From positions 806,001 to 870,000 of the forward strand of contig NZ_JACIDR010000001.1 in assembly GCF_014196425.1 (NCBI RefSeq): DNA of 64,000 nucleotides. The letters run 5' to 3'. The translations under genes were made by a program, and so were the position numbers. This DNA comes from Hansschlegelia beijingensis. Its GTDB lineage: Bacteria > Pseudomonadota > Alphaproteobacteria > Rhizobiales > Methylopilaceae. Position 1 is the first letter of the stretch; every line of letters starts with the position of its first letter. Below the pieces are notes generated by a model. The model was not told the DNA's origin. It was given only the letters and a program-made list of their open reading frames with translations, and made no database searches. This document shows, one piece after another, positions 8,381-21,262 of the stretch.

Positions 8381-9373
8381 ATGACGGTCGGCCGCCCGGA
8401 CGAGGCCGGACTGATCGCCCGGTTCTTCCGTCCGCTCGCGACGGCTCCGGGAGCGGCGCTGCTGCTGGACGACGCGGCCACGGTGCCCGCGGACGGGGGG
8501 CGGGAGCTGGTCGTGACCACCGACGCCATCGTGGCGGGGATCCACTTCTTCCCGGACGACCCGCCGGACGCGATCGCCCGCAAGGCTCTTCGGGTCAATC
8601 TCTCAGACATCGCCGCCAAAGGGGCCGCGCCCGCCGGCTATCTGGTGACGCTGGCGCTGCCGCAGGACTGGACGACGGACTGGCTCGAGGGCTTCGTCGA
8701 CGGCCTTGCGGCCGATCAGGAGGAGTTCGGGGTCAGCCTTCTGGGCGGGGACACGGTCCGGACCCCGGGTCCGCTCTGGGTGTCCGTCACCGCTCTCGGG
8801 CACGCGCAGGAAGGCCATGTGCCGAGGCGCAGCGGCGGGGCGCCCGGGCAGCGGCTCTACGTCACCGGCACGATCGGCGACGCGGCGCTGGGGCTGCGGC
8901 TGCGCCGTGACGAGCGCCTGGCGCTGCGCTGGGATCTCCGGCGCGCCGAGAAGGAGCTCCTGCTCGACCGCTACCTGCTTCCCGAGCCGCGCCTCGGGCT
9001 CTCGCGCATCGTGGCCGCATATGCGACCGCGGCGATGGACGTCTCGGACGGCCTCGCGGGGGACGCCGGCAAGCTCGCCGCCGCCTCGCGCTGCGGGGCG
9101 GTGATCGACGCCGCGCGCGTGCCTGTCTCGCGCGCCGTCGCCAGGGCGGTGGAGCATGACGAAGCGGCGCTCGCCGCAGCGCTGACGGGCGGCGACGACT
9201 ACGAGCTGCTGCTCGCGATCGATCCCGGCGACGCTCCCGCTTTCGAGTTCGAGGCGGCCGCGACCGGCATCGCCGTCACCGACATCGGCGCCCTCGTCGA
9301 GGGCGGCGGGATCGAGATCGACAGGCAGGGACGGCCGCTTGACCTCGGACGCGGCTCCTTCACGCATTTCTAA
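8381..9373 (+). CDS. thiL: Thiamine-monophosphate kinase
   Basis: 330-residue ATP-dependent kinase converting thiamine monophosphate to thiamine pyrophosphate in the cytoplasm. ThiL features are present: the N-terminal LIARFFRPLA helix, LLLDDAATV with the metal-binding Asp pair, VVTTDAIVAGIHF, NLSDIAAKGA and the C-terminal AMDVSDGLAGDAGKLA block, with GGDDYELL near residue 270. The open frame extends upstream to 8147 inside the COQ10-like gene, but the family N-terminus begins at the ATG at 8381, 7 bases after that gene. The usual nusB neighbour is absent. Confidence 0.92.
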   Translation: MTVGRPDEAGLIARFFRPLATAPGAALLLDDAATVPADGGRELVVTTDAIVAGIHFFPDDPPDAIARKALRVNLSDIAAKGAAPAGYLVTLALPQDWTTDWLEGFVDGLAADQEEFGVSLLGGDTVRTPGPLWVSVTALGHAQEGHVPRRSGGAPGQRLYVTGTIGDAALGLRLRRDERLALRWDLRRAEKELLLDRYLLPEPRLGLSRIVAAYATAAMDVSDGLAGDAGKLAAASRCGAVIDAARVPVSRAVARAVEHDEAALAAALTGGDDYELLLAIDPGDAPAFEFEAAATGIAVTDIGALVEGGGIEIDRQGRPLDLGRGSFTHF

Positions 9374-9528
9374 CCACGTGCGTGGCTTCGTGATGGGCGA
9401 TTTCTGAGCGGCCCGTCCTATAAAGCAAAACAATCGCGTTTTTCCGAAGCAGAGTGGTCCGCGGACCTGCGCCGCTGAAACGGGAATTCGTGGCCGTTCA
9501 TGGGTTTGGACAACGCGGCGGAGCCGAC

Positions 9529-10371
9529 ATGCATAAGATGAAGACTTCAGTGACGGTTGCTATCCTGCTGGCGGCCGCAGCGACCGGATCGGCTTCGGCC
9601 GCGAGCTGCGGCAACACCGGCGACGGCTTCCAGCAGTGGGTGCAGGCCTTCAAGGCCGAGGCCCAGGCGCAAGGCGTTTCCGCCCGCACGGCCGAGGCGG
9701 CTCTCGGGAACGTCAGCTATGACCGCAATCTGATCGCGTTCGACCGCAACCAGAAGGTCTTCAAGCAGAGTTTCGAGCAGTTCTCGGCCCGCATGGCCTC
9801 CAACGCGCGCGTGAACGGCGCCAAGTCCCGCATGGCGCGCTACGGCGCGGTGCTGCAGCGGACCGAGCAGCGCACCGGTGTGCCGGCCCCGGTGATCCTC
9901 GCAATCTGGGGGCTCGAGACCGATTTCGGCCAGGTGCAGGGCAAGAAGCCGGTCTTCAACGGCCTCGCGACGCTGGCCTATGACTGCCGCCGCACCGAGA
10001 TGTTCCAGCGTGAGCTGATCGCGGCGATGAAGATCGTCGACCGCGGCGATCTCACCATGTCGGAAATGCGCGGCGCGGCGCATGGCGAACTCGGCCAGGC
10101 GCAGTTCCTGCCGAGCTCCTATCTGAAGTTCGCGACCGACGGCGATGGCGACGGCCGTCGCGACCTGGTGCGTTCGGGCGCCGACACCATCGCTTCCATC
10201 GGCTCCTATCTGCAGGGCTATGGCTGGCGCGCCGGCGGCGGCTGGCAGGAAGGCTCGGCGAACTTCGGCGTATTCAAGGAGTGGAACCGCTCGAGCGTCT
10301 ATCAGCGGACCATCGCTCTGCTCGCCACGAAGATCGCCGCCGCGACGGGCTACAGCAGCGCCGGACGCTGA
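9529..10371 (+). CDS. Lytic murein transglycosylase (MltB-type, SLT_2)
   Basis: 280-residue periplasmic peptidoglycan lytic transglycosylase that cleaves MurNAc-GlcNAc bonds to 1,6-anhydro products. A Sec signal peptide spans residues 1-25. The SLT_2 domain follows, with the catalytic Glu130 in ILAIWGLETDFGQ and the downstream blocks GAAHGELGQAQFLPSSY and DGDGDGRRDL. Compared with E. coli MltB it lacks a lipobox Cys, so it should be soluble in the periplasm. The open frame extends to 9454, but the ATG at 9529 has GGCGGAG upstream and starts the signal peptide. Confidence 0.9.
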   Translation: MHKMKTSVTVAILLAAAATGSASAASCGNTGDGFQQWVQAFKAEAQAQGVSARTAEAALGNVSYDRNLIAFDRNQKVFKQSFEQFSARMASNARVNGAKSRMARYGAVLQRTEQRTGVPAPVILAIWGLETDFGQVQGKKPVFNGLATLAYDCRRTEMFQRELIAAMKIVDRGDLTMSEMRGAAHGELGQAQFLPSSYLKFATDGDGDGRRDLVRSGADTIASIGSYLQGYGWRAGGGWQEGSANFGVFKEWNRSSVYQRTIALLATKIAAATGYSSAGR

Positions 10372-10592
10372 GCGTCAGGAGCGGCGCGGCTTTCCGTCGA
10401 CCTTCGACCTTGGTTGGTCGCGCCGCTTCATCTTGTTCGCCGCATTGCGGAAGTTGAACGCATCTGGCAGCCTCCCTGTGACCTTTCGGGCGGGCGGGGA
10501 ATACAAGCCCAACATGGACAAAAAGGCCCCGGCTTCGGCCGGAACGGCTTCCGGTGGGTCGCGGCTGGAAACGCGTTCAAGGAACAGAGACA

Positions 10593-12713
<2,121 letters not shown>

Positions 12714-12724
12714 CGAGAGCCTCG

Positions 12725-12756
12725 GCCCCGTCCCGGCGCTCGCCGGGGCGGGGTCG
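12725..12756 (+). terminator. GC-rich hairpin after hppA, no T-run
   Basis: An approximately 11-pair stem (CCCCGTCCCGG against CCGGGGCGGGG, one G-T pair) lies about 12 bases after the hppA stop. It is not followed by a T-run, so it may act as a 3' stabiliser or a Rho-assisted stop and not as a classical intrinsic terminator. Confidence 0.45.
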
Positions 12757-12980
12757 GCCATGTCGGGGGCGGGGGATCGGCCGGCGGGCCATCGCCGCAC
12801 ACGCCCCCTAGGTCCCTCATCAGGATGGGCTGACACGCCTCGGCGCGGCGCTTAAATCGCTCAGACGGGAACGCTACCGGCGCCCTGAGGCTTCGGTCAC
12901 TCACCAGCGCGAGAACGTCGGGCTGTCTCGCAGGTCTCGGCGTCTCGCGCGATCGGCCGGCTGCGGCTGAGTTCCGCCTG

Positions 12981-13532
12981 CTAAGCGCTTCGCGGCGTCT
13001 GGCCCCCCCGGCGGCGGAACTTCGCGTATCTCCGGCGCAGGGCCGCCAGCGCGTATTTCAGCGTGATGTTGAACGACGCCTTGAGCACCGGGAACGGGCT
13101 GTTCGGATGCCCGGCGATCCGCCCGCCGGCGTTGCGCCATGCGGCCAGGCCGCCGCGCAGCGCGCGGGCGCCGCTCAGTCCGAGGGCGCGGGCGCGTTTG
13201 GCGGCCTTCAGCGGAGCGGCCTTGGGTCCGCCATAGAAGATGAAGACCTTGCCGGGCTCGAACAGTCGGGTGTGAAGGGGGCTCGCGGGATCGACGAGGC
13301 CGGCGAACTCGCCGGGCGGGCAATGGAATGAACCTTCGATCCACCCACGCTGATCGGCTGTCTCCCAGTCGCTCAGATCGACCATCACGACCTGTTTGCG
13401 GCGCCACATGGCGATCGCTTCCGGAGCCTTGATCGCGAGCGGCGTCTCGGCGCGCCTGCGGGCCTGGCTGCCAGGCCGCTGAAGAGCGGTAAGCGGCGTC
13501 ATGCTGGGAAGCGCAGAACTCGTGAACGCCAT
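12981..13532 (-). CDS. Rhodanese-like domain protein lacking the catalytic cysteine
   Basis: 183-residue single-domain rhodanese homologue. The fold is recognisable: VVMVDLSDWETADQRGWIEGS (residues 48-68), a proline/glycine turn SFHCPPGEF, the KVFIFY strand and the C-terminal GARALRGGLAAWRNAG, which corresponds to the family's GG-x-x-A-W motif. At the active-site loop, where sulfurtransferases have Cys after the strand, this protein has Gly101 in FIFYGGPK. It therefore should not form a persulfide there; the only cysteine is Cys71, outside the loop. A binding or regulatory role is inferred. The last 35 residues are very basic. Confidence 0.8.
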   Translation of the reverse strand: MAFTSSALPSMTPLTALQRPGSQARRRAETPLAIKAPEAIAMWRRKQVVMVDLSDWETADQRGWIEGSFHCPPGEFAGLVDPASPLHTRLFEPGKVFIFYGGPKAAPLKAAKRARALGLSGARALRGGLAAWRNAGGRIAGHPNSPFPVLKASFNITLKYALAALRRRYAKFRRRGGQTPRSA

Positions 13533-13571
13533 GTCAGGCGGTCCTTCGAACGTGATTCGGATCAGCGCACG

Positions 13572-14465
13572 CTAAGTATACCGCGCCGCGGCCATCGTGC
13601 CGCCGCGGTTTGAAGCTTTGATGACGGGGATATTGTCTATTAGACGAACGCCTGACAGCCGGGCGGCGGCGAGAAGCCGCGCGGGACGATCCAGGGACGG
13701 ATCGTAAGCCCCGAGCGTCTCCGCGTCGCGGAGTTCGAGATAATCTATCGTGAACCCAACGCTTTCCATCTGCCGCCGTGCAACGGCCAAAGCCGCCTCC
13801 GGGTTCCCGCCCGCGGAGATCGATCCTGCGGCGGCCGTCATCGCCTTGTGCAGCGTCGCCGCCGTGTCCCGATCCGCAGCGCTCAGATAGGCGTTCCGCG
13901 ACGACAGCGCGAGACCTGACGGCTCGCGCACAGTCGCAAGCGTCTCGATGCGGACCGGCAAGCAGAGATCACGGACCAGCCGCCGAACCACCGCGGCCTG
14001 CTGGAAATCCTTCTCGCCGAACACGGCCACGTCGGGCGCGCACTGGATCAACAGTTTCGCCACGACCGTCGCGACGCCGGCGAAGAAGTGCGGTCGGGCG
14101 TCGCTCTCGAGGCCGTTGGCGGGGCCCCCGACGGTGACGACCGTCGATGCGCCCTCCGGATACATCTCGGCCGGATCGGGCGCGAAGACGAGGTCGACCG
14201 GGACGCCCTCAAGCTTCCGGAGGTCGCTCGCCAGATCGCGCGGGTAGGTCGCGAGATCTTCATGAGGCGCGAACTGGGTCGGATTGACGAAGATCGAGAC
14301 CACGACCTTCTCGGCCTCTTCGGCGGCCTTCCGAACCAGGGACAGGTGGCCTTCGTGCAGCGCGCCCATGGTCGGGACCAGCGCGATCCCGCCGCCCCCC
14401 GAGCGCCAGGGGCGCAGTCGGGCTCTCAGTTCCGAGACGGTGGAGACGACGACGGGTGGGGACAT
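13572..14465 (-). CDS. panC: Pantothenate synthetase
   Basis: 297-residue ATP-dependent pantoate:beta-alanine ligase, the last step of pantothenate (CoA precursor) synthesis. It is a class I nucleotidyl-transferase with the HIGH-like motif H-E-G-H in ALVPTMGALHEGHLSLVRKA (residues 28-47). Other family blocks are SIFVNPTQFAPHEDLATYPR, the pantoate pocket, GEKDFQQAAVVRRLVRDL and the KMSKS-like LSSRNAYLS near residue 190. The length is slightly above the typical 280. panB and panD are not adjacent. Confidence 0.94.
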   Translation of the reverse strand: MSPPVVVSTVSELRARLRPWRSGGGGIALVPTMGALHEGHLSLVRKAAEEAEKVVVSIFVNPTQFAPHEDLATYPRDLASDLRKLEGVPVDLVFAPDPAEMYPEGASTVVTVGGPANGLESDARPHFFAGVATVVAKLLIQCAPDVAVFGEKDFQQAAVVRRLVRDLCLPVRIETLATVREPSGLALSSRNAYLSAADRDTAATLHKAMTAAAGSISAGGNPEAALAVARRQMESVGFTIDYLELRDAETLGAYDPSLDRPARLLAAARLSGVRLIDNIPVIKASNRGGTMAAARYT

Positions 14466-14597
14466 CGGGCGCTCACTCTCACCTTGCCGCTCTCGCGGCG
14501 GCGGGGCGCCTGCGTTATCAGGATGTCGGGCTGCGCGCCACGCCGCGTTCGCCGCGGTCCCGCGCCGCCAGGCTGGCGGCGGACGAGCAGGAAAGAC

Positions 14598-15119
14598 ATG
14601 ATCTGGATTCTTCTGGGAGCGATGGCGCTCGCCGCCCTCGTCGCGCTGACCCGCATCGTCATCAAGTCCGACCCGCGGCGGTCGCGGCGGTCCGTGCAGG
14701 TGGCCTCAGCGCTTTGCTGGGCGCTGGGACTGACTCTCGCTCTCACGGGCAAGCCGATCCCGGGGCTGATCCTGATGGCGCTGGGGGCCTTCGGGACCGG
14801 CGCGCTTGCGCGCCGCGCCCCTTCAAGAGTCGGTGAAAGAGAGCGTCGCGGCGGGGCGGCCGGAGGGGGTCCGGACTTCCAGGGTCACGCGAACCCGGGG
14901 GGCCGAGAGCGAGACGTCCGCGGCCGGCGGTCGGGCGTAATGACGGAAGAGGAGGCGTATCAGGTCCTTGGCCTGCAGCCGGGGGCGACCGCGGAGGAGG
15001 TCGCTCGTGCGCATCGGGCGCTGATGAAGAAAGTCCATCCCGACCAAGGGGGGTCGACCGAGCTCGCGGCGAGGGTCAACGCTGCCAAGGACGTTCTCGC
15101 GGCGCGGCGACATGCCTAG
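14598..15119 (+). CDS. Membrane-anchored J-domain protein (TIM14/DjlC-like)
   Basis: 173-residue protein with an N-terminal membrane region (MIWILLGAMALAALVAL and a second hydrophobic span about residues 36-63), a basic, glycine-rich linker and a C-terminal J domain. The J domain (about residues 114-170) opens TEEEAYQVLGLQPGATAEE and contains the essential HPD in KVHPDQGG, so it should stimulate a DnaK-type ATPase. This membrane-plus-C-terminal-J layout is the one shared with mitochondrial TIM14/Pam18. The ATG at 14598 follows a weak GGAAAG and is the first that gives the membrane anchor. Confidence 0.8.
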   Translation: MIWILLGAMALAALVALTRIVIKSDPRRSRRSVQVASALCWALGLTLALTGKPIPGLILMALGAFGTGALARRAPSRVGERERRGGAAGGGPDFQGHANPGGRERDVRGRRSGVMTEEEAYQVLGLQPGATAEEVARAHRALMKKVHPDQGGSTELAARVNAAKDVLAARRHA

Positions 15120-15134
15120 CCTCCCCGGTCCGCC

Positions 15135-16775
15135 TTAGTTCTTGATCGCGAAGCAGCTGACGGAGCTGCGCTTGAGCGCCTTGCAGGCCGCGCCAGCCGT
15201 CCGCTCGTTCAGACCCGCGAAGCGCGCCCGGTAATAGGTCGTCTCGCCTTTCGTGAACGTCTCGGTGAACGGCTCTGCGCGCTTGAGGACGGCCCCGCCC
15301 TTGGCCTTCGCGTTCGACAGCAGCTGCTGCGCCTGGTCCGGCGCGGTCGTGGCGCCGATCTGGATCATCCAGCCCGAGCGGACGGGCGCGCGCTCCGCCG
15401 TAGGGGCGGGCCGCGGCGCGACGTCGAGATCGCGCGTGGCGGAGGCCACCCGGACGGGGCGCGCGGGCGCCTCCTCGCGGTCTTCGATCACGGCGGCCAC
15501 GACCGGATCAGGCTTCCGGGCGACGCTGCCGGTGACGGAGGGCTGGTTGCCCACCACCCAGCGCATCGGCTGGCCGACCTCGGCTACGGCAGGCGCCGGC
15601 TCCGGCTCGACCGGCAGGGAAGCGACCGCGACCGGCTCTTCCGCCGGCGGGAGCGCCCGCGCCACGGCCTTGGGCGTCGCGCCCGAGGCCACAGGGGCGG
15701 GCGAGGGCAGGGGAACCGGAACGTCAGCCACCTGCTGCTCGCGGACCGGCATCAAGGGCGCCGGCAGCGGCAGCGGGGTCGGCACGCTCGCCATCACGGC
15801 CGGACGGGTGCTCCTGGAGCCACGATCATTCTCGGCCACCAGCGGCGCGGTGCGCGAGCCGGACTGGGCCTTCGGCAGGTTGAGCGCGATCAGCTCGCGC
15901 ATGTGGGCGTCGCGCGAGGGGCCGGTGCGGCCGCCCATGACGACGGCGACGATGCTGCGGCCCTGGCTCTTCACCGAGGTGAGGAGGTTGAAGCCGGAGG
16001 CGTTGGTGTAGCCGGTCTTGATGCCGTCGACGCCCTCGACGCGGCCGAGGAGCTTGTTGTGGTTCGGCATGGTGCGGCCGGCGAAGTTGAACACGCGCGT
16101 GCCGAAATAGCCGTAATAACGGGGGAAGCGGTCCTGGATCGCGCGGCCGAGCGTCACCAGGTCGCGCGCCGTCGACACGTGGGTCGGGTTGGGCAGGCCG
16201 GACGCGTTGCGGAATACGGTCTTGCTCATGCCGACGGCGCGCGCCTTGCGCGTCATGCGGTCGGCGAAGCCCGCCTCTGAGCCTTCGAGATTTTCGGCGA
16301 ACGCGCAGGCGACGTCGTTGGCGGATTTCGTCACAAGCGCCTTGATGCCGTCCTCGACCCGCAGGGACTGGCCGGGCCGGAGGCCGAGCTTGGAGGGCGC
16401 CGCGGCCGCGCAGTTCGCGGACATCGTGATGCGGCTGTCGAGACTGATGCGGGAGCGCTCCAGATCCTCGAACACGAGGTAGAGCGTCATCACCTTCGTG
16501 ACGGAGGCCGGGAAGCGGAGGTTGTCGGCGTTCTTCTCGTAGAGGACCGCCCCGGTCTTGGCGTCGACGACCAGCGCGGCGTAGTTCGAGGCGCCGGTGA
16601 AGGTGGCGGCCGGCGCGATGCGGGCCTTGTGCTGAGACGAGTGGCGCTTCTTTGATCGCGCCTCGGCGCTATCGACCGTGGCGAAAATCGCGCCTGTCAG
16701 CACGCCCGCGGCGGCCACGCAGGTGACAAATCGGCCGCTCCAACTCACAACGCAACTCGGCTTCATCACACGCAT
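15135..16775 (-). CDS. D-alanyl-D-alanine carboxypeptidase (PBP5/6-type) with C-terminal SPOR domain
   Basis: 546-residue periplasmic low-molecular-weight penicillin-binding protein of peptidase family S11, trimming the terminal D-Ala from peptidoglycan stem peptides. A signal segment (residues 10-40) is followed by the catalytic triad motifs: Ser91-V-T-Lys94 (SxxK), Ser151-A-N153 (SxN) and Lys253-T-G255 (KTG). A long Pro/Val/Ala-rich linker of about 160 residues leads to a SPOR domain (last 75 residues, opening WMIQIGATTAPDQAQQLL), which binds denuded glycan at the septum. The start is either the GTG-free ATG at 16775 or the ATG three codons later (16766); I chose the first. The open frame reaches 16865. 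Confidence 0.92.
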   Translation of the reverse strand: MRVMKPSCVVSWSGRFVTCVAAAGVLTGAIFATVDSAEARSKKRHSSQHKARIAPAATFTGASNYAALVVDAKTGAVLYEKNADNLRFPASVTKVMTLYLVFEDLERSRISLDSRITMSANCAAAAPSKLGLRPGQSLRVEDGIKALVTKSANDVACAFAENLEGSEAGFADRMTRKARAVGMSKTVFRNASGLPNPTHVSTARDLVTLGRAIQDRFPRYYGYFGTRVFNFAGRTMPNHNKLLGRVEGVDGIKTGYTNASGFNLLTSVKSQGRSIVAVVMGGRTGPSRDAHMRELIALNLPKAQSGSRTAPLVAENDRGSRSTRPAVMASVPTPLPLPAPLMPVREQQVADVPVPLPSPAPVASGATPKAVARALPPAEEPVAVASLPVEPEPAPAVAEVGQPMRWVVGNQPSVTGSVARKPDPVVAAVIEDREEAPARPVRVASATRDLDVAPRPAPTAERAPVRSGWMIQIGATTAPDQAQQLLSNAKAKGGAVLKRAEPFTETFTKGETTYYRARFAGLNERTAGAACKALKRSSVSCFAIKN

Positions 16776-17073
16776 TCCCGTATCGCCCGCGCCAGGTGGA
16801 CGTTGCCGGTCCACCCATTCGACGCCCGCCTCGCGCCGTCGGCGTCTCCCGGACAGCGCAGTCAACGACGCTAAGCAGACGCGGTTACGGAGGGGTTAAG
16901 GCGAAATCGCGGGTTGTGCGGTGCAAAACACGATCTTGACAGTCATGCTGCACTGCATATATTCCGTCCGCTTGAACGCTAAGACGTTCGAAAGCGCTCC
17001 GCTGAAGGGTTGAGCCGCTTTCAAGACAGCGGGGCGCGCGTGGCGCAGCCCAACCCTCCAGGAGGAGACCGGC
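16776..17073. other. Divergent intergenic region between dac and phasin genes
   Basis: A 298-base gap between divergent genes. The right half holds a strong sigma-70-like promoter for the phasin, described separately, and a transcribed leader of about 100 bases. I see no convincing ORF. The minus-strand promoter for the carboxypeptidase must lie between 16776 and about 16920 but no clear hexamers were found. Confidence 0.6.
16936..16963 (+). promoter_or_regulatory. Phasin promoter with palindrome in the spacer (candidate PhaR operator)
   Basis: A consensus TTGACA (16936-16941) and TATATT (16958-16963) are separated by 16 bases. The spacer carries the interrupted palindrome ATGC-N6-GCAT (16945-16958), which includes two TGCA-like cores and runs into the -10 hexamer. 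Alphaproteobacterial PhaR repressors bind TGC-rich inverted repeats at phasin promoters, so this is a plausible operator; PhaR binding itself is inferred. Start of transcription would be near 16970, giving a leader of about 100 bases before the ATG at 17074. Confidence 0.65.
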
Positions 17074-17406
17074 ATGACGACCAACACGTTCGAGGACGCT
17101 CAGAAGTACGGCCGCGAGAACATGGATCTCGCGCTCAAGAGCTTCGGAGCCGTGAGCAAGGGTCTGCAGGCGATCGCCGTCGAAGTGGCCGATTATTCGA
17201 AGAAGGCCTTCGAGGACGGCACCGCTCTGGTCGAGAAGATCGCCAGCGCCAAGAGTGTGGACAAGGCGTTCGAGGTACAGTCGCAGTTCGTGAGGTCGAG
17301 CTATGAGACGTATCTCGCCCGCGCGACCAAGATCGGCGAGCTTTACGCGGACATCGCCAAGGAAAGCTACAAGCCGATCGAGACGGCCTTCACCAAAGCC
17401 AAGTGA
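17074..17406 (+). CDS. Phasin family protein (polyhydroxyalkanoate granule-associated)
   Basis: 110-residue, almost entirely alpha-helical phasin. Phasins coat PHB granules and control their number and surface. The central helix AVEVADYSKKAFEDGTALVE and the following SVDKAFEVQSQFVRSSYETY are characteristic of the phasin_2 family; both helices are amphipathic. An excellent Shine-Dalgarno (AGGAGGAG) lies 8-9 bases upstream of the ATG. The gene is monocistronic, with a near-consensus promoter and an intrinsic terminator, in keeping with high expression. The PHB synthase genes are not in the window. Confidence 0.92.
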   Translation: MTTNTFEDAQKYGRENMDLALKSFGAVSKGLQAIAVEVADYSKKAFEDGTALVEKIASAKSVDKAFEVQSQFVRSSYETYLARATKIGELYADIAKESYKPIETAFTKAK

Positions 17407-17448
17407 GGCGCTGACGTCATCGGCCCGGTCCCGCGACCGGCGCACCCC

Positions 17449-17476
17449 AGCCCGGCTTCTCGCCGGGCTTTTTTTT
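17449..17476 (+). terminator. Rho-independent terminator after the phasin gene
   Basis: An eight-pair stem (AGCCCGGC / GCCGGGCT) with a five-base loop is followed by a run of eight T residues, 43 bases after the phasin stop codon. Confidence 0.92.
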
Positions 17477-17629
17477 GCCTGCGCGTCTACCTACTTGATC
17501 GTCGGCGGGACGTTCCGACAGTCTGGCGTGCGTGATGCTCCAGAGCTAGGATCAGCTCGGATGAATGTGATGCGGCGCCGCGCGGTCCCTCGTACGCGCC
17601 GCGACGACTGACGAGGCGGCGGCTGACTC

Positions 17630-18046
17630 ATGAGGGAGACGAGGACGAGCAATTCGAAGCGTGGACTGCGTCGGACGGATGTGCGGCGCAGCGGTGCGGC
17701 CCTTCGGGCCGCGAAACTCACCGGCGGGCTGCGCCGGGTGGAGGATGCGGGTCCTGGCACGGGCGTCGTCACGAAGACGCGCCCGAAGGTCAAGAGGCCG
17801 AGCCTTTACCGGGTGCTGATACTTAACGACGACTACACTCCGATGGAGTTTGTCGTGCATGTGCTGGAACAGTTTTTTGCAAAGGACCGTGAAGCTGCGA
17901 CGCGGATCATGCTCCACGTCCATAATCACGGCGCGGGGGAGTGCGGCGTCTACACCTACGAGGTGGCCGAAACCAAAGTGACGCAAGTCATGGATTTCGC
18001 TCGGAAGCACCAGCATCCATTGCAGTGCGTCATGGAAAAGAAGTGA
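17630..18046 (+). CDS. clpS: ATP-dependent Clp protease adaptor ClpS
   Basis: ClpS delivers N-end-rule substrates to ClpAP. The core, about residues 58-138, is typical: [17 protein letters not shown], with the N-degron pocket residues N-D-D-Y-T-P-M, then [33 protein letters not shown] and a short C-terminus. The 50-residue basic N-terminal part, rich in Arg and Ser, is longer than in E. coli ClpS; a start nearer to [15 protein letters not shown] (GTG at about 17768) cannot be excluded because no strong ribosome-binding site precedes 17630. The gene overlaps the signals of clpA downstream. Confidence 0.93.
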   Translation: MRETRTSNSKRGLRRTDVRRSGAALRAAKLTGGLRRVEDAGPGTGVVTKTRPKVKRPSLYRVLILNDDYTPMEFVVHVLEQFFAKDREAATRIMLHVHNHGAGECGVYTYEVAETKVTQVMDFARKHQHPLQCVMEKK

Positions 18047-18056
18047 GGTAAAGCAA

Positions 18057-18059
<3 letters not shown>
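18045..18059 (+). promoter_or_regulatory. Ribosome-binding site and TTG start of clpA
   Basis: GAGGT at 18045-18049 overlaps the clpS TGA stop (18044-18046) and sits 7 bases before a TTG at 18057. The TTG begins the exact family N-terminus (M-P-S-F-S-R-S-L-E), and no ATG or GTG is available there. Translation of clpA is therefore probably coupled to clpS. Confidence 0.7.
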
Positions 18060-20468
<2,409 letters not shown>

Positions 20469-20512
20469 GCGGGCGCGAAGCCCGGCGCTTGGCGCGCCGG
20501 GTTGATCGCTCG

Positions 20513-21262
20513 ATGGATCTGACGCCCTCTCAGGAGGCGCCGACCCCGGTCGGCGCCTCGCGTCCGTTCTGGCAGGGCGCGCGCGCGGCCCTGAGCACGC
20601 CCGGCCTCGTGCTGTTCGGAAGCTTCACCGGCTTCGGGGCGATGACGCATGATTTCGGCTGGCCGATCTGGATCGCGGCGCTGTCCACCATCCTGATCTG
20701 GGCGGCCCCCGCCCAGCTGGTGCTCGCCGGCGCGCTTGCGAGCGGGGCCGGCATCGCGGCGTCCTCGCTCGCCGTGACGATCTCCGCGGTGCGGCTGTTG
20801 CCGATGGTGGTCTCGATCCTTCCGGTCCTGCGCTCCGACCGCACCTCCCTCGGCGCGCGTCTGCTCGCCGCCCATTACGTCGCGGTGACGGCCTGGTTCG
20901 AGGGGCTGCGGCGCACGCCGGCGCTTGAACGCGAGAGCCGCATGCCGTTCTTCCTCGGCCTCGCAAACGGGCTGGTGCTGGGCAGCACCATCGCGACCGC
21001 GGCCGGCCACGCGGCGGCCGGCCTGCTTCCGGCTGCGCTGTCCATCGGCCTGCTCGGCCTGACGCCGATCTACTTCCTGCTCTCGCTCGAGCGCGGCGCC
21101 TGGGGCTTGGGAGAGCGGCTCGCGATCGGCCTCGGGCTCGTTCTGGCGCCGTTGATCGCCACCGTGACGCCCCGCTTCGATCTGCTCTGGACGGGGATCA
21201 TCGGAGGCACCATCGCCTTCCTGATCGACAAGGCCGCGCGCCGGCGTCGGTCAGCCCAATGA
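20513..21262 (+). CDS. azlC: AzlC family branched-chain amino acid exporter, large subunit
   Basis: 249-residue integral membrane protein, the large subunit of the AzlCD/BrnFE-type exporter of branched-chain amino acids and related compounds. The family block FWQGARAALSTPGLVLFGSF is at the N-terminus and the helix LIWAAPAQLVLAGALASG follows; about seven helices are predicted. An in-frame TTG at 20489 would add eight residues, but the ATG at 20513 fits better. The stop codon overlaps the next start (ATGA), as usual for azlC-azlD pairs. Confidence 0.88.
   Translation: MDLTPSQEAPTPVGASRPFWQGARAALSTPGLVLFGSFTGFGAMTHDFGWPIWIAALSTILIWAAPAQLVLAGALASGAGIAASSLAVTISAVRLLPMVVSILPVLRSDRTSLGARLLAAHYVAVTAWFEGLRRTPALERESRMPFFLGLANGLVLGSTIATAAGHAAAGLLPAALSIGLLGLTPIYFLLSLERGAWGLGERLAIGLGLVLAPLIATVTPRFDLLWTGIIGGTIAFLIDKAARRRRSAQ

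Noticed and set aside
17010-17306. 98-codon plus-strand frame overlapping the phasin gene
   Set aside because: It is out of frame with the phasin, which has a strong ribosome-binding site, promoter and family motifs.
20469-20512. Hairpin-like GC stretch after clpA as terminator
   Set aside because: The stem is imperfect, there is no T-run, and azlC follows within 44 bases in the same direction.
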